This document shows positions 36,263 through 45,174 of a stretch of DNA of 64,000 bases, in pieces. This stretch comes from Acidobacteriota bacterium (GTDB lineage Bacteria > Acidobacteriota > Terriglobia > Terriglobales > Acidobacteriaceae), in contig JABCZC010000003.1 in assembly GCA_013289875.1 (NCBI GenBank), forward strand, positions 1-64,000. The letters are read 5' to 3'. Position numbers and translations under genes: made by a program. Under the pieces are notes generated by a model. That model made no database searches, had not been told where the DNA came from, and saw only the letters and a list, made by a program, of their open reading frames with translations. Within the stretch, counting starts at the first letter, position 1. The number at the start of each line of letters is the position of its first letter.

Positions 36263-36892
36263 TCAGATGGGGAGGAGTCCGCGGCGCACGGCAATGGTCA
36301 CAGCATGGGTCCGGTCGTTGGCGCCGAGCTTGTCTACGAGATTCTTGATGTGGAAGTTGACGGTTGTTTCCGAGATTGCCAACTGTCCGGCAATTTCCTT
36401 GTTCCGGTTGCCGTCCCGGATGAGCCGGAGAACCTCCAGCTCCCGAGGGGTGAGATCGTCGTCGCCCAGATGCTCGGCAAGGCGCGCCGCGACCTCGGGC
36501 GGAACATGCCGCCGCCCCTCGTGAACGGATCGGATCACGTTCACAAGTTCAGCCTTGGGTGTGCTCTTCAAAAGGTAGGCTGAAGCGCCTGCGCGGAGCG
36601 CACGGTGAATTTCTCCGTCGCTGTCCGAGGTGGTGAGCATGATAATGCGCGCGTGCGGAAACTCCTCGCGAATGGCGATCAGGGCATCTGTGCCGTTGCT
36701 GCCCTGTAACCGAACATCCATGAGGGTGATGTCGGGGCGGTGTGTACGGAACTGGGATATCGCCTCGCAGGCGGTGGTCGCCTGAGCAACGAGAAGCATG
36801 TCTTTCTGAGAGGCGATGATTGTGCTGAGGCCTTCGCGGAAAACGGGATGATCTTCGACGCTCAGGATAAGAATGGGTTTGCCGGGGGTCAC
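36263..36892 (-). CDS. NarL/LuxR-family response regulator
   Basis: A 209-residue two-domain regulator: receiver (ILSVEDHPVFREGL acidic pocket, phospho-Asp in ITLMDVRLQG, MLTTSD and the Lys in YLLKSTPK) and LuxR-type HTH (LTPRELEVLRLIRDGNRNKEIAGQL, then NFHIKNLVDKLGANDRTHA). It matches the HisKA_3 kinase downstream. Starts with GTG at 36892. It is divergent from the GH78 rhamnosidase gene (148 bases between starts), so that gene is the likely target. Confidence 0.94.
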   Translation of the reverse strand: MTPGKPILILSVEDHPVFREGLSTIIASQKDMLLVAQATTACEAISQFRTHRPDITLMDVRLQGSNGTDALIAIREEFPHARIIMLTTSDSDGEIHRALRAGASAYLLKSTPKAELVNVIRSVHEGRRHVPPEVAARLAEHLGDDDLTPRELEVLRLIRDGNRNKEIAGQLAISETTVNFHIKNLVDKLGANDRTHAVTIAVRRGLLPI

Positions 36893-37040
36893 GCTTGCCT
36901 GCCTCCTCTCGTAGCAAGAGCGATGTCGTTTACTGTGGGAATTCCGAGCCGGGACAGAGATTGACTCACGACTAATCTATGCCTTCCGCTCGCCTATGAA
37001 AAGCAACGCGAAATGCCCGAGGTAAAAAGCCTGAGATAAG

Positions 37041-39464
37041 ATGAGTTTCCGAGCCTTTCATTGGCTGATTGAGGACACCCTGGTGCTGAGAGTTCGTGTT
37101 GTCGCGATCGCCGTCCTGACTGCTTCTCTCCTGTCTTGTTTGCCCACGACCGTGGGACAATCCGCCAGGTATGAATGGAAGGCCCGTTGGATCACGCATC
37201 CTTCCGCGCCTCTGCGCGAGCCGATCGTGCTTCACTTCAGAAAGACGATCCCGCTTCCGTCGGCGCCGGCGAAGTTCATCGTACGCGTGAGCGCTGACAA
37301 CCGTTTCGTGCTTTACGTGAATGGAAAGCGCGCAGGCGACGGGCCGGCTCGCGGCGATCTGGATCATTGGCGATATCAGAGCATTGATATCGCGCCGTAC
37401 TTATCTGCGGGCGAGAACCGGATCACAGCGACGGTATGGAACTTCGGTGTGTTCGGTCCGATCGCACAGATTACCGATCGCACGGCGTTCCTGCTTGAGG
37501 GTGAAGGCGATGCAGCGGTCGCCAACACCGGCGCGGGTTGGCAGGTGGAGGCGGAAAGCGGGCAGCAGCCTTATCCACGCGAACCGGGCGGCTTCCGGGA
37601 GTACTTCGCGTGCGGACCGGGCGAGCGCATCTACGGTGACAAATACGACTGGGATTGGCGGACACCAGCCTCGCGCGGACTCTGGGTCGAGGCGGCCTCG
37701 CCGATGCGCGAAAACACCTCCTCCGGAGCGGCCCGCGATGCCGATTCAACCAGCGACACGCCGTGGGGCCTGGTGCCGGACACGCTGCCGCACATGACGT
37801 ACGAGGCGATTGATCCGGGCCATGTTGTCCGCAGCGAACTACAGTCCGCTGCTGCCTTTCCAGCGCAGTCGGTCACGGTGCCGGCGAACAGCAAATTCCA
37901 CGTGCTGCTGGACCGCGGCGCGCTGATCACTGCGTATCCTGAGCTTACCGTGGATGGCGGCAAGGGTGCGCGCATCGGAATCACCTATTCCGAAGCGCTG
38001 TATGACAAAAACCATCAGAAGGGCGACCGCGACGAAGTGGGAGATCGAGTAGCGCTCGGCGTCAGAGATGAATTTGCGCCCGATGGCGGCGCGCAACGCA
38101 CCTTTGAAACGCTGTGGTGGCGCACCTGGCGATACCTCGATCTCGACATCACGACCGGGAGTGAACCCCTGACGCTCAGGGGTATCGCAGCACATGCGAC
38201 CATGTATCCCTTCACGGAGCAGGCGTCTTTCCACTCGACCGACCCGGAGCTCGCGAAGATCTGGGAGATCAGCTGGCGAACGGCTACCTTGGATGCGCAC
38301 GAAACCTACATGGACACACCGTACTATGAGCAACTCCAGTACATTGGCGACACCCGCTTGCAGGCGCTGATCTCCTACGCGGTTGCCGGTGACGATCGAC
38401 TCGCGCGACAGGCCATTCGCGCCTTCGACGATTCGCGACGACCCGAAGGCATCACCGAAAGTCGTTATCCAACTTCACAGCCGCAGATTATTCCGCCGTT
38501 TTCCCTTCTGTGGATCGGCATGCTGCACGACTACTGGATGTATCGCCCGGATGCGGCATTCGTGCGGGCGGCGCTTCCCGGTTCCCGGGCTGTTCTTGCG
38601 TGGTTTGCACAACAGGAGGCGCCGGACCGGCTGCTCCACAAGCTGCCGTGGTGGAGCTTTATCGACTGGACCTCGGAAGGCAAGACGCTGCCGACCTATG
38701 GCCCATCTGGAGAATCGTGCATTACCTCGCTTGAATATCTGGGCGCTCTGAGCCAGGCGGCCGAACTGGAGTCTGCCTTGGGGGCTCCATATTTTGCCCA
38801 GCAGAATAAATCGCGCGCGGAGGGGTTGCGGGCCAGTCTTTACAACAAGTGCTGGGACGAAAAGCGTCAGCTGTTAGCCGACACGCCTGAGAAGACGGCT
38901 TTCAGCCAACAGGCCAATATCCTCGCGGTACTTTATGACGTGGTTCCGGCAGCAGCCCAGACAGAGCTTATCGAGCGTATCTTCACGATTCAGCCCGGTC
39001 ACGATGAGGGCGATGTCCTGGCAGCCACCTACTATTTTCGCTTCTACCTCGCGCGCGCTCTTGACCACGCGGGTATGGCCGACCGTTACCTGGATTCGCT
39101 CGCTCCATGGCGGGATCTCCTGCCGCTGCATTTCAGTACATGGCCGGAAGTGCCCGGCAATACCCGTTCCGACTCGCACGCCTGGAGTGCCCATCCGATC
39201 TACGACCTCTTAACCCTAGTTGCTGGCGTGGAGCCGGCCGCGCCGGGATTTGCCACGGTAAGAATTGCTCCGCATCTCGGTGCTCTCACGCAGCTCGACG
39301 CCACCTATCCTCACCCGCTTGGGAAGATCATGATGACTTACCGCCGCAACAGCAGCGGCCTAAACGCCACGATCGCCATGCCTGAAGGTATTCCCGGAAT
39401 AATTGTCTGGAATGGCAAGGAAAGCGCGCTGCATGCCGGCACCAACAATCTCGATCTGCGGTGA
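37041..39464 (+). CDS. alpha-L-rhamnosidase, GH78 family
   Basis: An 807-residue exported enzyme with an N-terminal signal segment (RVVAIAVLTASLLSCLPTTVGQ; the LLSC could be a lipobox). A beta-sandwich follows (VRVSADNRFVLYVNGKRAGDG, CBM67-like), then the (alpha/alpha)6 catalytic domain with DTPYYEQLQYIGDTRLQAL, the pattern that includes the GH78 general acid region, WWSFIDWTS, and a C-terminal beta domain. It hydrolyses terminal alpha-L-rhamnose. It shares a promoter region with the response regulator gene. The frame start at 37041 precedes the signal segment by 15 residues; the GTG at about 37083 is an alternative. Confidence 0.9.
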   Translation: MSFRAFHWLIEDTLVLRVRVVAIAVLTASLLSCLPTTVGQSARYEWKARWITHPSAPLREPIVLHFRKTIPLPSAPAKFIVRVSADNRFVLYVNGKRAGDGPARGDLDHWRYQSIDIAPYLSAGENRITATVWNFGVFGPIAQITDRTAFLLEGEGDAAVANTGAGWQVEAESGQQPYPREPGGFREYFACGPGERIYGDKYDWDWRTPASRGLWVEAASPMRENTSSGAARDADSTSDTPWGLVPDTLPHMTYEAIDPGHVVRSELQSAAAFPAQSVTVPANSKFHVLLDRGALITAYPELTVDGGKGARIGITYSEALYDKNHQKGDRDEVGDRVALGVRDEFAPDGGAQRTFETLWWRTWRYLDLDITTGSEPLTLRGIAAHATMYPFTEQASFHSTDPELAKIWEISWRTATLDAHETYMDTPYYEQLQYIGDTRLQALISYAVAGDDRLARQAIRAFDDSRRPEGITESRYPTSQPQIIPPFSLLWIGMLHDYWMYRPDAAFVRAALPGSRAVLAWFAQQEAPDRLLHKLPWWSFIDWTSEGKTLPTYGPSGESCITSLEYLGALSQAAELESALGAPYFAQQNKSRAEGLRASLYNKCWDEKRQLLADTPEKTAFSQQANILAVLYDVVPAAAQTELIERIFTIQPGHDEGDVLAATYYFRFYLARALDHAGMADRYLDSLAPWRDLLPLHFSTWPEVPGNTRSDSHAWSAHPIYDLLTLVAGVEPAAPGFATVRIAPHLGALTQLDATYPHPLGKIMMTYRRNSSGLNATIAMPEGIPGIIVWNGKESALHAGTNNLDLR

Positions 39465-39506
39465 TGGAGCGGGAGGCGTCAAGAATCACTCGTACAGAGC
39501 GACTTG

Positions 39507-40925
39507 TCAGGCCACGTCCGACGGAATCTCAAAGGTGACCAGTTCGGCTCGGAAGCCATGTGTGCGGAATGCCCCGTAAGTGATGCCCGCGGCCATCCAG
39601 ATTGCGCCCAATATCAAGGCCGGATGGCTGAGATGGACCCAGATGAAAGCACAGATCAAAAATCCAAGAACAGGAACGATGAACCCGCTTAGGCTTCGAT
39701 TCTTTTCGTGCCGCAGATGGTAAACGAAGGCTGCAGCATTCACGCCCATGAAGGCGATGAACGCGCCGAAGTTGAGCGCCTCCGCGCCGATTTCGTATGC
39801 CCCGCCGCCAAGCCTGTTGGCAAAGAACTCAAGAATGCCGGCTCCGGCGAGCGCAAAAGCTCCGACAATCATGATGTTATTGCGTGGAACGCGGTATCGA
39901 GGTTCGATCACGCCGAAGAACGATTTTGGAAGCGCATTCCCGCGCCCCATGCCATAGAGCAGCCGTCCAGCGGCGAGTTGCGAGCCCATGCCTGAACCCA
40001 TGTTCGCCACGAGCAAGGTGAAGTTGATGATCTGGAAGAGAATGGCGCCCCCCGTCTGACGCGAGAGCAAGGCGAAGGCCGACTCGACCTGATCGCTCGG
40101 GAATGGCTTGGATCCCCAGATGAGTTGTGCGGCATAGACTTCGAGACCTGACAGTAGGCCGGTAATCAGACACACCAAAACAGTGGCAAGAAGAATGTTA
40201 CGGCGTGGATTTTCAACCTCCTCGGAAAGAGTGGACACAGCGTCGAAGCCAATGTAGGTAAGCACGGCAACGGAGGTTCCGGCGAAGATGGCTGACGGAT
40301 GGAAGGTATCCGGCTGATAGAACGGATGGGTGAAGAATCCTGGATCATGCTGAACGTGCCACACGGAGCGGATCACACTGCCGAGAAACAGGAGAACCAC
40401 AAGCACCATGCCACCGCACAACGCCTCATTCAACCGCGCTGATGTCTTGATGCCGCGCAGGTTCACCCACGTAAAGAAAGCTGCAAAGATAATTATCCAG
40501 AGGTAATAAGAGATACCTGGAAGAATATTCATCGCGGCCTTTGCACAGAAGGCCGTACAGATGAGCGGATTCAAAAGATAATCCATCACCATACCCCAAC
40601 CCACGACATAACCGAGGGCAGAGTGCATCTCCTGGCCCACATAGGTGTAAGCCGAACCCGCGCTGGGATAGACCCGCGCCATTCGCCCGTAGCTGATCGC
40701 TGTAAACAGCATGGCCACCATGGCAATGAGAATCGTGGTGACGACGTGACCCTGGGCCTTGTTGCTGATGACCCCGTAGATACCCATGGGGGCAGTCGGC
40801 TGGATGATCACCATACCGATGATGATGAGGTTCCAAAGCTTCAGGGTCCGATGAAGGCGTACACCCCCACCGACCGGAGGCTCAGACGAAGCAATGACAT
40901 GACCTTGCTGGTTTACGACTGACAT
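39507..40925 (-). CDS. APC-family amino acid permease
   Basis: A 472-residue inner-membrane transporter with about twelve segments. It opens with LHRTLKLWNLIIIGMVIIQPTAPMGIYG and has the glycine-rich TM1 and the TM6 region YIGFDAVSTLSEEVENPRRNI conserved in APC permeases. Substrate not clear; the sequence resembles the basic/neutral amino acid or putrescine-importer branch. The ATG at 40925 is chosen; 13 more codons are open upstream. It stands alone. Confidence 0.88.
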   Translation of the reverse strand: MSVVNQQGHVIASSEPPVGGGVRLHRTLKLWNLIIIGMVIIQPTAPMGIYGVISNKAQGHVVTTILIAMVAMLFTAISYGRMARVYPSAGSAYTYVGQEMHSALGYVVGWGMVMDYLLNPLICTAFCAKAAMNILPGISYYLWIIIFAAFFTWVNLRGIKTSARLNEALCGGMVLVVLLFLGSVIRSVWHVQHDPGFFTHPFYQPDTFHPSAIFAGTSVAVLTYIGFDAVSTLSEEVENPRRNILLATVLVCLITGLLSGLEVYAAQLIWGSKPFPSDQVESAFALLSRQTGGAILFQIINFTLLVANMGSGMGSQLAAGRLLYGMGRGNALPKSFFGVIEPRYRVPRNNIMIVGAFALAGAGILEFFANRLGGGAYEIGAEALNFGAFIAFMGVNAAAFVYHLRHEKNRSLSGFIVPVLGFLICAFIWVHLSHPALILGAIWMAAGITYGAFRTHGFRAELVTFEIPSDVA

Positions 40926-41041
40926 TTCTGCAAGTCTACCCTCAATAAGGCGGTGCGGACGCAATCTCCAGCAAGTATGGGCACAGATCTTTCATCGGTA
41001 ATCCGCTTGCTGTTTGTTGTGCAGTTTTAATCGCGAAGGAT

Positions 41042-41707
41042 TTACCCGTGTTCCTCGGAGGCTGGCGACGACTGCGATAAAGCTTTGGCTGCAGTCATCA
41101 GATCTGCCACAAAATGCATTTTCTCCCGCTCTCGGTCCTCTTCAGACTGCGCTCGCAAAATCGAAGAGGGATGCACGGTGGCAAGGATCAATGGATATCC
41201 TGCGAGATGGATCAGTTGTCCCCGCTTCTGTGTTACTCGAAAGCTCGAATCCAGCAGAGATTGCGCGGCGGTGGCTCCCAGACAAACGATCAGCTTCGGC
41301 CGAACCGCTTTGATCTCGGCATCTAACCAGGGTCGGCAGGCCGTGACCTCGTTCATGCGTGGTTTTTTGTGAATGCGCCGCTTGCCCCGGGGTTCCCACT
41401 TGAAATGTTTGACGGCGTTTGTGACGTAAGCCGTTCTGCGGTCGATACCAGCCTCTTCCATGCAGGCATCGAGCAGTCGTCCGGCTGGGCCGACAAAAGG
41501 TTTCCCTGCTATATCCTCCTGGTCGCCTGGTTGTTCTCCAACGAACAGGATTCTCGACAATCTCGGACCCTCCCCGAAGACAGTCTGTGTGGCGTTGAGA
41601 TAAAGGTCGCAGCCGCGACAGTCTTTCGCTGCGGCCCGTAATGATCCAAGATCGTGCTGCTCCGGCAGAAAATTCAGCGCGGACGTGGTTGGCGTTTTCA
41701 GCCGCAT
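41042..41707 (-). CDS. uracil-DNA glycosylase, UdgX type
   Basis: A 221-residue Fe-S DNA repair protein. Motif A reads GEQPGDQED (about 58-66), and the loop KRRIHKKP (about 109-116) is the hallmark of UdgX, in which the His attacks the sugar and traps the abasic site in a covalent DNA-protein link. Motif B is HPSSILR. Four Cys (about 30, 33, 124 and 142) fit the 4Fe-4S ligands of the family 4/5-related enzymes. It starts 93 bases after the end of the transglutaminase gene in the same direction; a shared transcript is possible but not needed. Confidence 0.9.
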   Translation of the reverse strand: MRLKTPTTSALNFLPEQHDLGSLRAAAKDCRGCDLYLNATQTVFGEGPRLSRILFVGEQPGDQEDIAGKPFVGPAGRLLDACMEEAGIDRRTAYVTNAVKHFKWEPRGKRRIHKKPRMNEVTACRPWLDAEIKAVRPKLIVCLGATAAQSLLDSSFRVTQKRGQLIHLAGYPLILATVHPSSILRAQSEEDREREKMHFVADLMTAAKALSQSSPASEEHG

Positions 41708-41800
41708 ACGCCATTCGATGCGCGTTTCTTCCGCGGAGAGTTCTGCACGGCTAGCGGATCGCGCACACCTCGGGGGTCGAATCCGCCGGGTCTTCCGAAT

Positions 41801-42679
41801 CTAAAAATCCAGAGGTTCCATGTCAACGGCGACTTTGAGCGTATGAGCTCCACCCCCTAGAATCAAGCCGCGCAGAGGGCTCACATCGCCGTAGTCCCGT
41901 CCCCAAGCCAGCGTCACATGGCCGTCCGAGGGCACAACGTTATTCGTGGGATCCATATCGAGCCAGCCGATTCCAGGACAATAAGCCGACACCCACGCGT
42001 GAGAGGCATCGGCTCCCACCAGTCTTGGTTGTCCAGCAGGAGGATAGGTTCGAAGGTAGCCGCTCACATAGCGGGCCGCGATATTCACCGAGCGGAGGCA
42101 GGCGATTTGCAGGTGCGCGAAATCCTGGCACACGCCCCTCCGTTTCCGAAAGACCTCCTCGGTGGGCGTCCGTACGTTTGTCACTTTTGAATCGAATCGA
42201 AAGTCTCGGTGGATGCGCGCGGTCAGATCCAGGAGCGCCTCCGGCATTGGCCGCCCTGGCGTAAATGACTGCAGAGCATAGGAGGCAAACTCCGGCCGCA
42301 CCCGGATGCGCGGCGACTCAAATCCAAACTGGTAGGCGTCCAGCCCGGCGGGGCTTTGATCGTTGGGCAGCGCTCCGGCTATCTCTTCCCAAGCCGGCGA
42401 CTCTTGTGGCCAGGGCGTCGAAAGGCCGTTCATTGTCACTTCGCTGCGCGCCTCCACCACTAATTCCTTGTGCGGCTCCTGCACGGTAAAAAAGCAGAGA
42501 AGATTCCCAAAGTAGTCCACCCGCTCAGTACGTGTAGCCGGAGTCGGCTGAATATGCAGTTCGCTTCGCGTCAACCGGTGATGCGGCAAAGACCGCGGCG
42601 TCAGGCACGCCACGTGGTTTCCGACCGAGACAGGATTCTTGTATTTGTACGTGGTCCGGTGAACGATTCTGTAAATCAT
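41801..42679 (-). CDS. transglutaminase-family cysteine protease-like protein
   Basis: A 292-residue cytosolic protein: N-terminal beta domain (IYRIVHRTTYKYKNPVSVGNH, transglutaminase N-terminal family) and a transglutaminase core with the Cys in KRRGVCQDFAHLQIACLR, the His in DASHAWVSAYCPG and the Asp in WLDMDPTNN. The triad is complete, so an active peptidase or amide-forming enzyme is likely. It is the third gene of a cluster with an ATP-grasp/alpha-E protein, whose stop it overlaps by 4 bases. Family knowledge: this triad occurs in very many bacteria and is thought to make or trim a peptide-like product; the substrate is unknown. Confidence 0.9.
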   Translation of the reverse strand: MIYRIVHRTTYKYKNPVSVGNHVACLTPRSLPHHRLTRSELHIQPTPATRTERVDYFGNLLCFFTVQEPHKELVVEARSEVTMNGLSTPWPQESPAWEEIAGALPNDQSPAGLDAYQFGFESPRIRVRPEFASYALQSFTPGRPMPEALLDLTARIHRDFRFDSKVTNVRTPTEEVFRKRRGVCQDFAHLQIACLRSVNIAARYVSGYLRTYPPAGQPRLVGADASHAWVSAYCPGIGWLDMDPTNNVVPSDGHVTLAWGRDYGDVSPLRGLILGGGAHTLKVAVDMEPLDF

Positions 42680-45174
42680 TGGCCTATAGAGATTGGTAAG
42701 GTGCGGGCGTGGCTGAAGTACCTGCTCGATAAGTTATTCGACCAAGAAGGCAGCAGTCGTTCCAGTTCTCTGAGGAAGCGATCCAGTCGCGAGAGCCCAT
42801 CGGAACCATTCGTCGCAGTCGCAGCGCCTGGCAATGGGTACTTCAACTCTCGCAGATCGAAACCGCGCAGCAATGCCAACGCGTCCCGCATCGCCTGCAA
42901 GTCATCGGACAGGTATCGCGGAATCTTTTCATAGAGTTCCAGTAAGTGGCTCAGTTGGAAGTCAAGGGAGCGGGGATTCGTCTCGTCCGCCATCAGCACA
43001 TCCAGCACAGCCAACGGCTGCAGAGTTGTGTAGTACCGCGTACGGTAGGTCATGGAGCTGTCCGCAACCTCGAGCAGACATTCCAGCAGCGACCAGTCCT
43101 GCTCGGCAAGCGGCGTGGTGATCTCCCGCAGTTGCCTGGTCAGATAGATCGCGCGCTCCAGGCGCCGGCCGATGCTCAGAAATAACCAGCCGGATCCCCT
43201 GTTGATATTTTCGCGTTCCATCCCGCTAAATGCGGAAAGCAGCTCAAGGCAAGCGGTCAGCATGGTCGGATACTCGAGAAACTGCGTGCCCTGTTCGACC
43301 TGAATGGAGTGCCTTAGCCGGCCGATGAGGAACATCATGTCAGCCGATAAGCGCTCGCGAACATTGCCCCCAACCCGGGACACTTCTTCCAGCGTGCACG
43401 CCAGGCTGTCTGGCCGCCGGGCATCGGTCAACATCGAGATCATTTCCTGTTCGAGCTCAAGGGAAGTCGGCCGCCTGTTCTTTGGCTTCGGCAGCTTGCT
43501 GTGCCGCGACTCCATACAACCATGCAGGCGAACAAGGCACGCAAGCTCTGCCTCCTCGGAGCGCCGCACACGAGGGATCATCGAGCGCAGGATTCGGGCG
43601 ATGTTTTCGGCGCGCTCGGCATATCGGCCCAGCCAGAAAACATTGTCGGCCACGCTGCTGGGCACAACCCGCGAAACACGGCGCAGCTCCACCGGCTCAC
43701 TGCGCGGACGCAGCATGCTGAAGGTATCGACGTGGCCATCCCAGAGTACCCACGCATCCTTGCTGTGGCCGCCTCGCTGCATGGAAACGACCGATCCTTC
43801 CGCTTCGGCAACCCGTACCAATCCTCCCGGAATCGCGATCCATTCCCTACCGGTATTGAGCACGTAGGTGCGCAGCACCACGCTGCGGGAGTTGAGGCAT
43901 CCGTCGTCCCACACCGGCGCCGTGGACAAAGCGATCTGTTCCTGCGCCACGTACTCATGCGGCCGGGCTCGCAATTGCTCGGCAAACTTGCTCTTTTCTG
44001 TTTGCGGCAGTTCGGCACCGAAGACCGGCTCCATTCCGCGTGAGGGAAACGCCGGTTTCACCACCACAGAATCAAGATGGTCGAGCACCCAATCAAGCGC
44101 GTAAGACTGCCCGCACCACCAGGTGGCGACCGAGGGAAGTTTGAGCTTCTCGCCCAGCAGGTGCGTGGAGAGACCAGGAAGAAAGGGCATGATTGCTGCC
44201 GTCTCAATCAGTCCGCTCCCCAGTGCGTTCGCGACCTTCACGTTTCCGGCGACGATGGCGTCCACCAGGCCCGGCACCCCCAGGAGCGATTCGCCGCGCA
44301 GCTCGAGAGGATCGCAAAAGCTGTCGTCCACGCGGCGCAATATCACATCCACCTGCTCCAGGCCGTCGACGGTCTTCAGGTATACGTGACGATCGCGTAT
44401 CGTCAGGTCGGCTCCTTCGACCAGGGTGAATCCCAGGTATTTCGCGATGTACGAGTGCTCGAAGTAGGTTTCGTTGTAAGGTCCGGGGGTGAGCAATACG
44501 ATACGTGGATTGTCGCCCTCCGCCAGGCTGGTCAGCGCTTCGCGTTGCGCCCGAAAGAAGGAAGCGAGACGCAGCACGTTCGAAGTGCGGAACAGATCCG
44601 GCAGAACATCGGAGACGATCGTGCGGTTCTCCAGCGCGTAGCCGCTGCCTGATGGCGCCTGCGTGCGATCGGCCAGCACCCACCACTGTCCGTCCCGCGA
44701 GCGCGCAAGATCGACGGCCAGCATGTGCAGATAACTGTGCGCTGGAACACGCACCCCCACAAGAGGACGCAGGAACGCAGGGTTGGCGTAAAGAAGAGCG
44801 GCAGGAAAGCGGCCCTCGGCCACGAGTTCCTGCGGTCCGTACAGATCTTCAAGGATTAGGCTCAACAATCGCGCGCGTTGAATAATGCCGGCTTCGATGT
44901 AACGCCACTCCTCCGCCGGAATCAGCAGCGGAACGATGTCAATCCTCCAGGGACGGTTGGCCCCCATCGGATCGCTGTAAATGTTGTAGGTGATCCCGTT
45001 CTCACGAATGCGGCGCTCAGCGCGTTCCCAGCGACGCTCCAGCTCCTCGGGCCCGATCGCCCGAAGCGAATCCATCAGGTGTTTCCAGTGCGGCCTCGGA
45101 GTCACGCCATCCGCCGACAATTCGTCGTAAGCGGCTCCGAAGCGGAGCGGATTCTGATAGAGGTCCACAGTCAT
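42676..45174 (-). CDS. circularly permuted ATP-grasp protein fused to alpha-E domain
   Basis: An 832-residue fusion. Residues 1 to about 480 are a circularly permuted type-2 ATP-grasp (DUF404/DUF407): NGITYNIYSDPMGANRPWRID, VLLTPGPYNETYFEHSYIAKYLG, VVKPAFPSRGMEPVFG. Residues about 500-820 are an alpha-E domain (DUF403) opening with SSVADNVFWLGRYAERAENI. In many bacteria these are two separate genes; here they are one. ATP-grasp ligases activate a carboxylate and join it to an amine. Overlaps the DUF2126 gene by ATGA at 45171-45174 and the transglutaminase gene at 42676-42679, so the three proteins are made together. Confidence 0.9.
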   Translation of the reverse strand: MTVDLYQNPLRFGAAYDELSADGVTPRPHWKHLMDSLRAIGPEELERRWERAERRIRENGITYNIYSDPMGANRPWRIDIVPLLIPAEEWRYIEAGIIQRARLLSLILEDLYGPQELVAEGRFPAALLYANPAFLRPLVGVRVPAHSYLHMLAVDLARSRDGQWWVLADRTQAPSGSGYALENRTIVSDVLPDLFRTSNVLRLASFFRAQREALTSLAEGDNPRIVLLTPGPYNETYFEHSYIAKYLGFTLVEGADLTIRDRHVYLKTVDGLEQVDVILRRVDDSFCDPLELRGESLLGVPGLVDAIVAGNVKVANALGSGLIETAAIMPFLPGLSTHLLGEKLKLPSVATWWCGQSYALDWVLDHLDSVVVKPAFPSRGMEPVFGAELPQTEKSKFAEQLRARPHEYVAQEQIALSTAPVWDDGCLNSRSVVLRTYVLNTGREWIAIPGGLVRVAEAEGSVVSMQRGGHSKDAWVLWDGHVDTFSMLRPRSEPVELRRVSRVVPSSVADNVFWLGRYAERAENIARILRSMIPRVRRSEEAELACLVRLHGCMESRHSKLPKPKNRRPTSLELEQEMISMLTDARRPDSLACTLEEVSRVGGNVRERLSADMMFLIGRLRHSIQVEQGTQFLEYPTMLTACLELLSAFSGMERENINRGSGWLFLSIGRRLERAIYLTRQLREITTPLAEQDWSLLECLLEVADSSMTYRTRYYTTLQPLAVLDVLMADETNPRSLDFQLSHLLELYEKIPRYLSDDLQAMRDALALLRGFDLRELKYPLPGAATATNGSDGLSRLDRFLRELERLLPSWSNNLSSRYFSHARTLPISIGQ

